From NCBI RefSeq assembly GCF_954871325.1, contig NC_088777.1:54474703-54538702 (forward strand): a stretch of DNA of 64,000 nt. Direction: 5' to 3'. How positions within the stretch are numbered: the first letter of the stretch is position 1; every line of letters begins with the position of its first letter. Under the pieces are notes generated by a model. The model ran no database searches and was not told the origin of the DNA. It saw only the letters and a program-made list of their open reading frames with translations. A program made the translations under genes and the position numbers. The DNA is from Gordionus sp. m RMFG-2023. Taxonomy: Eukaryota; Nematomorpha; Gordioida; Chordodea; Parachordodidae. Shown one piece after another: positions 12,296-22,448 of the stretch.

Positions 12296-12548
12296 TGTTG
12301 CATTATTCTAATTTTATTATTTATTACAATATAAATTTTATTTTTTGTTATAATCTAATTTTATTTTATAAACGGCGTAACCTTACTTTTTTAATATTAT
12401 TTTACTTTTTTGTATTTCGTTTATATTCTAATTTATATTTATAGAAAATGTATATATACCTTAAGAAATGAAAAAGAAATTAGTTAATAAAATATATTTT
12501 TACTGACTCGCACCTCGCGCCATATCGTTAGCTTTCTAATTCTTTGCA
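12296..12548 (+). repeat. 5' LTR of element 3
   Basis: Starts TGTTGCATTATTC and ends CTTTGCA. It contains AAACGGCGTAACCTTACTTT, a word also found in element 2 LTRs. Confidence 0.9.
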
Positions 12549-12585
12549 TGATGCCCCGGGTCTGGGTGGTGGACTAGAAAAAGAA

Positions 12586-12812
12586 GACTACCTAATCTTC
12601 TGAGATGACTATCTAACCTATGGAGACTGCTTAACCTATGGAGATGACTACCTATTATGACTACCTTATCTATTGTGACTACCTAATCTACTGAGATGAC
12701 TATTTAACCTATGGAGACTGCTTAACCTATGGAGATGACTACCTATTATTATCTTATTTATTGTGACTGCCTAAACTATTGATATGACCAATGTCTAATC
12801 TATGGAGATGAC
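12586..12812 (+). repeat. 91-bp tandem repeat inside element 3
   Basis: Two units of about 90 bp (from 12601 and 12692) and a partial third. Each is made of shorter GAGATGACTACCTATT and CTTAACCTATGGAGA words. It lies just after the primer site, where coding elements carry a leader or gag. Confidence 0.85.
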
Positions 12813-12913
12813 CAAGAATCAAACCTTAGCACGTTCTTTCATGCAAAAAGCTTCTTTCTTTACGGTGTCCCGGCTCTGGATGTTGGACTGGAATATGATA
12901 ACCAGCACCTAAC

Positions 12914-13248
12914 TGTAAAATAACATGAATTACGTGCACAGAGATTTTTAACTTTATTAATACTATTATTACTATTAATTTTATTAACTTTATTAACTAA
13001 CTTTTTCATTTCACACATCTATTATATACATTTTTTATAGGTCCAAATTAGAATATAAACGAAATACAAAAAAGTAAAATAATATTAAAAAATATAAAAA
13101 GTAAGGTTACGCCGTTTATAAAATAAAATTAGATTATAACACATAATAAAAATCAAAAGTAAGGTTACGCCGTTTATAAAATAAAATTAGATTATAACAA
13201 AAATAAAATTTATATTGTAATAAATAACGAAATTAGAATACTGCAACA
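12914..13248 (-). repeat. 3' LTR of element 2
   Basis: 335 bp. It contains an internal 58-bp-period duplication of AAGTAAGGTTACGCCGTTTA (copies from about 13099 and 13157), which the related LTR of element 3 has only once. Confidence 0.92.
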
Positions 13249-13800
13249 TTCTCCCTCTTCTGATAATTTCATCGGAGAAGTCATAGAGAGTTTGTTGTCC
13301 AAGTGGTTTATCGATTTGGTAATCAAGTTGTATCACAAATCATCATAACGTTGGCTTGTCCCAATCGTTGGTTTGATCAATTCGATTTTGCACGTTGGTT
13401 TGTTTAATCACAAGCTTGATATCCATATCATAAATTGTTTCCATTAATCATAGCTTGTTTGATAGTACTCAATTGTTATTATCATTTTTCCAAAATTGTT
13501 ATTATCATAAATAAGTTGTGAATAAGAAATAATAGTTCATCATAAGAATAAATGAAGAATGATAAATCAATTGTTATATATTTAGCGTTTTAATTTTTTG
13601 CGTTTTAAAATTTAATTTAGTTTATGCAATTTAACATTTATTTTATATTTTAAGTTACATAGTCTTTTAAATAGGCAGGTTTTTTTTTTATTCGCACAGG
13701 TCTAGAGATAGGTGTTATATCGTTATTATCAGTAATTTTTATATTTTTGTCCATACTTCCCTCCTTAAAAGAATCCTTAGAGTCATAGTTAATAATTGTG
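13249..13800 (-). other. 3' non-coding region of element 2
   Basis: Between the integrase and the 3' LTR. The part nearest the LTR matches the reverse complement of 19260-19628 in element 3, including the word for CCAAGTGGTTTATCGATTTG, showing the common origin of the two elements. Confidence 0.8.
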
Positions 13801-13809
13801 TTAAAACAG

Positions 13810-14690
13810 TTTCTAATTCTTATTTGATCTAAATGTCCTCAATATACCTTTCTCAGTCTTAATTTGGAACATCATATCACTTTCTTTATGTGTGATAATA
13901 CCTTTGCACCATTTATCATCACCTTGTATTTTATACCAAACAAAATCTCCTACATTAAAAGTTCTATTTCGTGGTAAAGTAACGTTTATTTTATTATCCT
14001 TCTCCTCCATCGGTTTTAATAAGTCCCATTTAACTCTAATATCTCGATTAAACATTCTCTGTGATGGTGTAACTCCTGTAGTATCATTACGCTTATTTAG
14101 TAATTAAGTAAAAATTTGCTAAGTGCGATATCTGGGTCTATTTTAATATTCCTTTTCATATGTGTTTTGAACGTTCTAACCATGCTTTCAACCTGGCCAT
14201 TGGATTGCTGGTGATAAGCAGATGTAAGCACATGTTTAATATCAAAATTGTTGCAAAATTTTTCAAAATCGTTACTCGTAAAGTTAGTGCCGTTATCAGT
14301 AACTATAGTTTCAGGTATTCCGTATAGCGAAATAGTTTTAAAGATTTCTTTTAAAGTAACATCAGTCGTAATATTTTTAACAGGAATAATAATTGGAAAT
14401 TTGCTGTAGGCATCGACTATTATCAACCAATTTTTTGTGAAAAACGGACCCGCATAATCTATATGTATCCTTTCAAACGGTTTGGTTGCCGAAACCCATG
14501 GTTTTTGTATCTTTATAGGATTATCATGATATATATTACAATCGTCACAACTTTTCACTTCCATAACGATATCATTATTTATACCAGGCCACCACATGTA
14601 ATCTTTGGCTAAGGATTTGATTTTTCCTGCTCCCAAGTGACCTTCATGTAATGACTGTAGTATAGTTTTTCTCATGGAAGACGGAATTAT
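13810..14690 (-). pseudogene. Integrase of element 2 (fossil)
   Basis: HHCC finger (CDDCNIYH near 14540), core motifs HIDYAGPF and VTDNGTNF, and HQQSNGQVES with the third acidic residue. A C-terminal part with NVGDFVWYKIQGDDKWCKG forms the SH3-like GPY/F-type module. It is a fossil part. Confidence 0.88.
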
Positions 14691-14899
14691 GATTTTATTG
14701 CTTTTGTAAAGACAATCCTTTATTATACTTAATTCCAATTCATTGTTTTTATAAATATTATTCATTATAGGTCTGTTATTATTAATATCATTTATGACTT
14801 GTTTTAATTCCGTATCTTTCAAAGTTTCATCACGAATTTGATCAAAGTTAATAGGTAACTCTTCATATTCATTTATAATGGTTACATTTTCAATAGTTT

Positions 14900-16600
14900 C
14901 ATCACAACATTCTTGTGGTAATCTCGAAAGGCAATCAGGAACAACATTATATTTACCGGCTTTATACTTTATATTAAAATCATATCCTCCTAATGTAATA
15001 TTCCACTTCTGGAGTCTTAACGACATGGTGCTATTATCCTTAAGACCCTTGGTGAAGATGTGAACTAGAGGCTTATGGTCAGTAATAATTGTAAATTTTG
15101 TGCCGATTAAATTTTCCTGAAATCTCTTTATAGCGAACATTATAGCGAGAGCCTCACGCTCAATATTGGTATAGTTCATTTCAGACTTTAATAAAGTTCT
15201 CGACTCGAAAGCTATAGGTTTTTCTTTACCATCTTTTTCAATATGAAATAGTACAGCTCCTAAACCACATTTTGATGCGTCAGTGGCTATCCCTATAGGT
15301 AATTCAGGGTTAAAATACGTCAAAGCAGGCGGAGACTAGTTAACTTCTTTAGATCATTAAAACTTTTAGAGTGTTCTAGGTTCCAAGCCCATTTTTCTTT
15401 GTTGACATTCTTATAAAGATGATCGGCAATTTCCGCAAAATTGTTCAAAAATTTTCTATAGTAGCCAGCCATTCCCAGAAATGTTGATAATTCAGCAGCT
15501 GATTTTGATTCTGGCATATTAATTATTGCTTCAATTTTGTCGTGATTAGCATGAATCCCCTTAGCGTCAATATCATGACCCAGGAACCTCACTTTGTTTT
15601 TAAAGAACGCACTTTTATTAAAGTTAGGTATTAGCCCATACGATGATATCCTATCAAATACTTTTTTTATGTTGTTTAGGTGGGCTTCATCGTATTTTCC
15701 AGTTATAAGTAAATCATCAACATAAAATATAACGTCATCCATGTCACCGAAGATTTGATCCATAATCTGTTGGAAGATTGCAGATGAGGTCTTAAGCCCA
15801 AAAGGAAGTCTAGTAAATTGGTAATATCCCTTATGCGTAGATATGGTTAAAATATTTCTGCAACTTTTATCAATTGGAATCTGTAAAAAAGCATTTTTAA
15901 AGTCAATCTTCGTAAATTTCTTTCTTTCCGAAAGTTTAGAAATTAGATCATTAATTCGTGGTAGAGGGTATCTAAAGTCTTCTAGGGCTGGGTTTATCGT
16001 ATCCTTAAAATCAACGCAAAGCCTAATGCTCCCATCTTCTTTGTAGACAGCGGTAACAGGACTTGCCCATCGGACATAATTCACCGGCTCAATTATTTTA
16101 TCATGTATCCATTTTTTGAGTTCTTTACTAACAAGATCAATTTTTGAATAAGGGATGCGTCTAGGCGGTATAATTTTAGGTTGGGCATCACTTCTTAAAT
16201 GTAACTTGACACTTGCTTTGTTGATTGGCCCATTAGTTAATTTCGATTCACACTCTTTAATCAATTTTTTTATTTCATCTTCATAATTAGTGTCAATATT
16301 TGCTATAAATTTATTTAAAATATTTTTGAAAGCATTGATCCACGTACGTCCCAACAAGGCATTTTTATTTGATTCAACCACTACCGCTTGTAAATATTTA
16401 GAGATACCCTCATAAGTCACATTAACTTGAGTAGTTCCTATAATTTTAATTAAATTCCCATCATAAGCAGTGAGTTGTAGCTCGGATTTCTTAAGATCTC
16501 TAATACCAAGTTTTTTAGCCAGACCATGAGGTATAATAGTGTATTTGGATCCAGTGTCCACTTGCATACAAGTAACAATGTCGTTTACTTTTAAAGTAGT
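14900..16600 (-). pseudogene. Protease, reverse transcriptase and RNase H of element 2 (fossil)
   Basis: Protease motif VDTGSKYTIIP near 16550, reverse transcriptase with RLCVDFKD and the YVDD box (FYVDDLL near 15720), FLGHDIDAKGI, then RNase H with ATDASKCGLGAV, ITDHKPLVHI and the VPDCLSRLP phrase. The order and motifs are Ty3/gypsy. It is a fossil part. Confidence 0.92.
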
Positions 16601-16734
16601 CATAAAAGCATTATCTTTGTCATTAATCATATCGCCAGATAAATTGTTGACATTAAAATCATTATCATCTTTGTTCTTCGTAGAGTCGACTTTTTCTTCA
16701 ATAATTTCTTCAATATTCATGTTGTAATCATTAT

Positions 16735-17090
16735 TGTATTGTATTTGCTTTCTATTATTTTCGTCGCCACTTCTATAATTATTTGAGTTGTTGCTATATT
16801 GTATTTGCTTTCTCTGATTATTATCATTACCTCTATAATTATTTGAGTTGTTATTATATTGTATTTGCTTTCTCTGATTATTATCATTACCTCTATAATT
16901 ATTTGAATTGTTGTAATAAGATTGGTAATTGTTACGATTTCCGTCACCGTATTGGATTTGTTTTCTTTGATTATTATCATACCATGTATTATTTCTACCA
17001 TAATTCGATTGATTATTATTATTATAGCGATAATTGTTATAGCTATAATTATTATAATTATCGTGGTATCGCGAATTAACTACCATAATT
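16735..17090 (-). repeat. Tandem NNYRG-NDNNQRKQIQY coding repeats in element 2
   Basis: Three to four DNA repeats of about 60 bp encode units of the form NNYRGNDNNQRKQIQY, preceded by a longer Asn/Tyr/Arg-rich run. They lie between gag and the protease, where most gypsy elements have zinc knuckles, and their basic polar composition suits nucleic-acid binding. Confidence 0.85.
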
Positions 17091-17099
17091 GTATCTAAA

Positions 17100-17740
17100 A
17101 TTACTATTTTAATTCCCATTTCTGTATCTATTATCATAATTATTTCTAAAATTATTTCTAAAATTATTATCATTTCTACTGCAAAAATTTTTATCTTTAT
17201 CGGACTTTTTATCATTATTTATATAACTTATATCATTATCCTCAGACTTAATATTACTAGAGTCCAGTTTCACCCCTAATTCCACCATCTGATTCAATGT
17301 AAGGTCAAAATTTTTTGAAAATTTGTAATTAATCTTTTCGTTTAAGGTGGATGTCCGAAATTTCTCTTTTAATCTACTATCGTCCAAAAAATACATTTCT
17401 TATGAAGTTTCGATACTCTAATGTACCACAGCATAAAACTCTCTGATGATTGTTGAAGAAGATTAAATTTATTAATTAAAGTATTTAAATTTAGCGCTGG
17501 TAAAAGATAGGTTAACTTTTTAATCACAAGTTTAAGATCTAAAATATCGATATCAGAACAAATCGCCTTAATGTCGTCAAAAACTTCGTCTGATAAATTA
17601 TTGAGCAAAGTATTAATTTTAATAGAGTCCGATAATGTACTGGTCGAAAAGTAATTTAATATTCTGTCTAAATAAATTTCAGTAAGAGGACCCACTAACT
17701 TAGGAATCTTATGTGTAAATTCTTGTTTAATTTCCATATT
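17100..17740 (-). pseudogene. gag region of element 2 (fossil)
   Basis: Encodes a helical, Leu/Lys-rich capsid-like sequence (MEIKQEFTHKIPKLVGPLTE at its start) followed by a charged part rich in Asn and Arg. No CCHC knuckle is visible, and the RNA-binding role may be carried by the Asn/Arg-rich repeats that follow. It is a fossil part and broken. Confidence 0.7.
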
Positions 17741-17812
17741 TAATTAATAAGACACGTAAATAAGCAATTATAACATTTATTATTTTATTAATTCAAGTTT
17801 TGGTATAACTAT

Positions 17813-18049
17813 TTATGATTTAACGAATATACAAATTAATTCAATAAAATCACTATCGCCGTAAATATAGTGTTTGCCATTTAATAATTCAAAGCAATTT
17901 ATCATGTCTCTTAAATTCATAAATTCAAACAGTACATCCTCCGTACCGTTTATCCTATAAAAGTTGACATCGGAATTATAAGTTAACTCAAATAAAATAT
18001 CGTAGATGGAAATTTGATGGGGTACATTTAGTAGTTTGAAAGCGAACAT
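17813..18049 (-). CDS. Small open frame before gag in element 2, possibly RRM-like (fossil element part)
   Basis: A 78-codon frame between the 5' LTR and gag. The stretch VLFEFMNLRDMINCFELLNG resembles the core of an RNA-recognition motif, where an aromatic beta strand is followed by a helix ending in LNG. This is a by-eye resemblance only: no full RNP1 or RNP2 box is present. It could instead be an N-terminal part of gag or a chance frame. Its position, with no other long frame overlapping, argues for a real element part. Confidence 0.4.
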   Translation of the reverse strand: MFAFKLLNVPHQISIYDILFELTYNSDVNFYRINGTEDVLFEFMNLRDMINCFELLNGKHYIYGDSDFIELICIFVKS

Positions 18050-18222
18050 AATTGATGAAAATAATTTTGAAATGACTTACCCTTTTTTTATCCATCTTAT
18101 ATAGAATTGTTTGTACCATTTTATAATTTTTTTTTATTAACCAATTTTTACAAAGGGAAAAAAAATTTTATTTTTAAACATGAGGCGAGTATCTTTTGCC
18201 AAAACTGGAACCCGGGGCACCA

Positions 18223-18557
18223 TGTAAAATAACATGAATTACGTGCACAGAGATTTTTAACTTTATTAATACTATTATTACTATTAATTTTATTAACTTT
18301 ATTAACTAACTTTTTCATTTCACACATCTATTATATACATTTTTTATAGGTCCAAATTAGAATATAAACGAAATACAAAAAAGTAAAATAATATTAAAAA
18401 ATATAAAAAGTAAGGTTACGCCGTTTATATAATAAAATTAGATTATAACACATAATAAAAATCAAAAGTAAGGTTACGCCGTTTATAAAATAAAATTAGA
18501 TTATAACAAAAATAAAATTTATATTGTAATAAATAACGAAATTAGAATACTGCAACA
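18223..18557 (-). repeat. 5' LTR of element 2
   Basis: 335 bp, one difference from its partner near 18430. CTAAC follows at 18558-18562. The primer-binding site lies immediately to the left, at about 18207-18222. Confidence 0.92.
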
Positions 18558-18562
18558 CTAAC

Positions 18563-19628
18563 CTAATGTGACAACCTAGGAAGAACTGATATGGAAGTTA
18601 AAGATAGGTTATGAATTCTATTTTGTGAGACCAATGATGATTACTTATTATTCTAATCCACGTAAGAAGAAAAGTTATTAAAAATTAAAATTTTATGCCA
18701 GGATAAAGGCATGTTATAAATTTTTAAAATCACTAAAATGTAAAATCATAATGGATATATTTGAACACACAAAAAGCCTTTAAAAAATTATTTACTTAAA
18801 TTCTTAATGAAATATTGATATTTATTGATTTCTTGAATGATGACCAATTGTTGTAAATTAACTAAACCTAAAGATGAATTCTTAGAGATAATTAAAAATA
18901 AACCATTAAAAATCCTAAACAAGAAGATAAAACTTAATTTTAAATATGTTAAAATGTAATTAAAACATGAATTAAAAGGTTTAGATCACATGATTGATTT
19001 AAATAACCCAAGTAATACTTAAGATAAAAAGTTTTTGAAATTAAAAGCTTTGAAGACAAAACTAAACATTCATTTTAGAAAAATTTATTTAAATTGTGTG
19101 GTGGAGATCATTTTCTAAAAATTATCTTATGAAAAATTTTTATTAATAACACTTTTTAAATTAAAACTAGGGTGTTAAATTTAAATTTTTTATTTAAAGA
19201 GAGGGAAATGTGAATAATATTTTATTTGCATATTTTAACCTCGAAGATTGAAAATAAACAAAAATTAATTAAATACTAAAACGCAAAAAATTAATTAAAC
19301 GCTAAAACGCGAAAAAATAAAATTTATTAAAACGCGAAAAATTAAAACGCTAAAAATATAACAATCTTATTGATTTATCATTCTTCACTTATTTTTATAT
19401 TTTGATGAACTAATAATTCTTATTATTCGCGACTTACTGATGATTATGACGATTTTTAAAAATTGCGATTTAAACGAACCAATGTGCAAGATCAAATTAA
19501 TCAAACCAACGATTGGGACAAGCCAACGTCATGATGATTTGTGATACAACTTGATTACCAAAACGATAAACCACTTGGACAACAACCTCTCTATGAGTTC
19601 TCCGATGAAATTATCAGAAGAAGGAGAA
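18563..19628 (+). other. Right internal part of element 3
   Basis: Non-coding, AT-rich. The last 370 bp match the 3' untranslated region of element 2 in reverse complement, and the rest is specific to element 3. The 78-codon frame from 19541 spans the LTR junction and is not a gene. Confidence 0.75.
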
Positions 19629-19881
19629 TGTTGCATTATTCTAATTTTATTATTTATTACAATATAAATTTTATTTTTTGTTATAATCTAATTTTATTTT
19701 ATAAACGGCGTAACCTTACTTTTTTAATATTATTTTACTTTTTTGTATTTCGTTTATATTCTAATTTATATTTATAGAAAATGTATATATACCTTAAGAA
19801 ATGAAAAAGAAATTAGTTAATAAAATATAATTTTACTGATTCGCACCTCGCGCCATATCGTTAGCTTTCTAATTCTTTGCA
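19629..19881 (+). repeat. 3' LTR of element 3
   Basis: 253 bp, two substitutions from 12296-12548, ending CTTTGCA. Only one further base (G) precedes the assembly gap. Confidence 0.9.
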
Positions 19882-19882
19882 G

Positions 19883-20082
19883 NNNNNNNNNNNNNNNNNN
19901 NNNNNNNNNNNNNNNNNNNNNNNNNNNNNNNNNNNNNNNNNNNNNNNNNNNNNNNNNNNNNNNNNNNNNNNNNNNNNNNNNNNNNNNNNNNNNNNNNNNN
20001 NNNNNNNNNNNNNNNNNNNNNNNNNNNNNNNNNNNNNNNNNNNNNNNNNNNNNNNNNNNNNNNNNNNNNNNNNNNNNNNNNN
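19883..20082. other. Assembly gap (200 N)
   Basis: Exactly 200 N, which is often a placeholder for a gap of unknown size. The base before it fits the start of the expected GATCA target duplication of element 3. The bases after it are the 3' end of an EB-like exon, so at least most of that exon is hidden in the gap. Confidence 0.97.
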
Positions 20083-20093
20083 CTGTTATAGAA
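20083..20093 (+). CDS. 3' end of an EB-like cysteine exon, truncated by the gap
   Basis: The 11 bases after the gap encode the end of a module (Cys-Tyr-Arg) and stop at a GT donor (A|GTAAATAATT). They match the reverse complement of the end of the minus-strand exon 63153-63269 (Cys-His-Arg, A|GTAAATAATG), and the homology continues into the intron for about 2.2 kb. The same phase-1 donor is used. This is therefore the paralogous copy, with the rest unassembled. Confidence 0.75.
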
Positions 20094-22258
20094 GTAAATA
20101 ATTACATTTCTTAGATTTTTGAATTATTATGGTTACTTATATATGGCTTTTAATAGACTAAGTTAATATCGCGAATATATTATTCGCGAACTTTAGAGCA
20201 ATTACATTTTAGAAAAACATTTATCGAGAACCTGATATAGCGAAATTATCACAAATTAATAGCGAATTTATACCTCGAATGTTTTGCTAAAGGTCATTAT
20301 CGCGAATCAGCGAAGCAATAAATTTACCCTCATTCCCCCACATATATTTTTAAAATGCATATGCCAGTAAAATTATATTTTAGCAAATATTATGAAATCC
20401 AATAATAAAACTTATATACCAAATAGTTCATTATGCATTATATAATTTTATTAAGGCTAAAAGAAAATTAAAACCTCAAATAATAAATCAATCTTGAACC
20501 TATTTTTTATTCAATTAATAAGATGATAAAAATAAATGTAACAAAATACAAGAGTCAATATTAAATTCGCTACAAAATCTTCGCGATATATGTTTAGCGA
20601 AATAGTTATATTAATTTTTTTCTCTAAGTAACAAATTAAATATTTAAATAAAAATATAAATATTAAATTTAAATATTTTATTCATTTTATAATAATAAAA
20701 ATATAAAGGAAGTTGTATTTCTATTCTTCGAAAATCGTGAAATCGTCTAAATAAAAAACACTCTTCATTTTTTAATATTGATAATATAAATATTTAATAC
20801 ATTCTAAAATATTTATAAAAAATACTAAATACAATACAATTATAAAAAAAATTGTTAATAGAGTATATTTGGGTATCAATTTTATTCGGTATTTTGGCAC
20901 AAATTTAAAACCTTCTTTTCACCTTTTTTTTTATTTTGTTATAAAGATATGAATATGTTGTAAATAATCGAACTATTAGCAACACAAAATTTTATGAAAT
21001 TAAATATGCTTAGTATACTTACACTTTACATAAATTTCTATAAGACCTTTATATTCAAAAAATAAATCATAAATATAGTCGATAACTCTTGTAGATTCAA
21101 TATCAAACAGAATTCTATCACCTTGTAAATCTAGTATATTTATATTATTCAAAATAATTTAAGCTTTGTATTCTGCTGATATTATGGCAAAATCTTTACA
21201 TTTGATTTCATTTTGAATATCACCATATCTTAAAAAAGCTCTGATTCCAAACCTTTTAATAAATGATTGGCCATTCTTCACTTGGTAATGAACTTTAAAA
21301 TTATACTGATACACTATAAAAAAATTTGAAAATAAATTAAAATAAATTTAATAAATATTTCTGTCTGGGTTATTGTTCTCTCGTTTGTACGTAATGTATA
21401 TGTAATAAATAATAAGCTAAACATAAATAAATAAAAATATTCCAATTTAATATAGTTTTTTAATACAATGATAAATTTATGAAAATATAATTTCATTCGA
21501 TATCTCGGGTTGCAAATTTAATATTTAAATAAATAAATTGTGGATTTTCATTTATATTCAAGTTAAAAAATACATTTTTAATATTTGCGAATTTTTATTT
21601 TCATATTATATTTTTATTATTTCTATAATTATTCCAGAAGAATAAAATATAGAAAAAAAATATTCACATGAGATAAGCGAATGTTTTTGTAAATCATCCT
21701 CTCTGATAAATAAATTAAACATATTATAAAAAAAACAAGCCTAAATCTTGAGAATATATTTTCATAAATTGCAAAATATTCATATATTAAAATATAAATT
21801 AAATCACAATTTAAAAACAAGCAATTAATAATTACTAAAATCTGTTATGAGATAACTAAAATTTTAAACAACATTGCTAAATTCTTTCTTCCACTCCCTA
21901 CTTTCCATAGAGACATTTGTATACTCCTTGTGAGAATTATTGAGGTAATTAGCTCCTTTCTCAACAGGCGTAAGACAATGTAATCTGCAAATATTTTTAA
22001 ATAAATATTGGAATATTTACAGAAAGGTGATAAGCAGGTTTTCCAAATTCATTCAAACAAAAGCGGGACAATCTAACTTAATTTAAATAAAATTTTATAA
22101 GAAATATTTTACTCAAAAAAAAGTATTTTGAGAGCCGGTAATTATTTTAGCCATCTTGTTGAAACATTTCGCAAAACTTCTGATCAAGCATTATCTTGAG
22201 AACCCATAACCTACCTTATAAAGAATACCCTGTTTGTGAATGTACTGAATTTCGCTTA
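20083..22258. repeat. Outer arm of the inverted duplication (left)
   Basis: Aligns to the reverse complement of about 61470-63165 over its length, from the exon end through GAGAGCCGGTAAT (near 22130) to CTGTTTGTGAAT. Substitutions and indels are more frequent than in the inner arms by eye. Apart from the exon end, no coding sequence is visible and it behaves as intron. Confidence 0.8.
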
Positions 22259-22448
22259 TCATTTCATAAAAAGTTTAATATTTCTATATACTTTATTCTG
22301 AAATTCACATTTGCGTTATCAATATATAAAGATGTAATTTTTTTATGTCGAGTCCGATAAATTATTATTTATACGTTCAATTGAAACACTTGTTTCTTTA
22401 TTAAAATAGAATATATTATTATTTATTTATTATAGCCATTGTTTGATG

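Larger units (their letters stand above)
12914..18557 (-). mobile_element. Ty3/gypsy LTR retrotransposon, element 2, nested (fossil)
   Basis: A 5.64-kb element on the minus strand, inserted in element 3. It has 335-bp LTRs (12914-13248 and 18223-18557) and target duplication CTAAC (12909-12913 and 18558-18562). The minus strand after the 5' LTR reads TGGTGCCCCGGGTTCC, a strong tRNA primer-site candidate. Its polypurine tract (AGAAGAGGGAGAA) nearly equals that of element 3. The LTRs differ at one position by eye, so the insertion is young. Parts in order: small RRM-like frame, gag, Asn/Tyr/Arg repeat region, protease, reverse transcriptase, RNase H, integrase. No env is seen. It is broken in only a few places. 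Confidence 0.94.
12296..19881 (+). mobile_element. Short LTR retroelement, element 3, host of the nested element 2 (fossil)
   Basis: Identical-length 253-bp LTRs at 12296-12548 and 19629-19881 differ at 2 positions and share orientation. A primer-site-like TGATGCCCCGGGTC follows the 5' LTR and a polypurine run (AGAAGAAGGAGAA) precedes the 3' LTR. Without the nested element it is about 1.9 kb and has no recognisable gag or pol, so it is probably non-autonomous. Its 3' end is closely related to the 3' end of element 2, and its LTR shares the first two thirds with element 2's LTR, so one family likely mobilised both. GATCA precedes it. The right flank begins with G and is then lost in the gap. 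Confidence 0.85.

Noticed and set aside
12296-13248. Inverted similarity between 12296-12500 and 13030-13248 as a hairpin or DNA-transposon end pair
   Set aside because: It is explained by LTRs of two related retroelements in opposite orientation, each with its own LTR partner and target duplication.
19877-20101. Open frame across the N gap
   Set aside because: It consists almost entirely of unknown bases.
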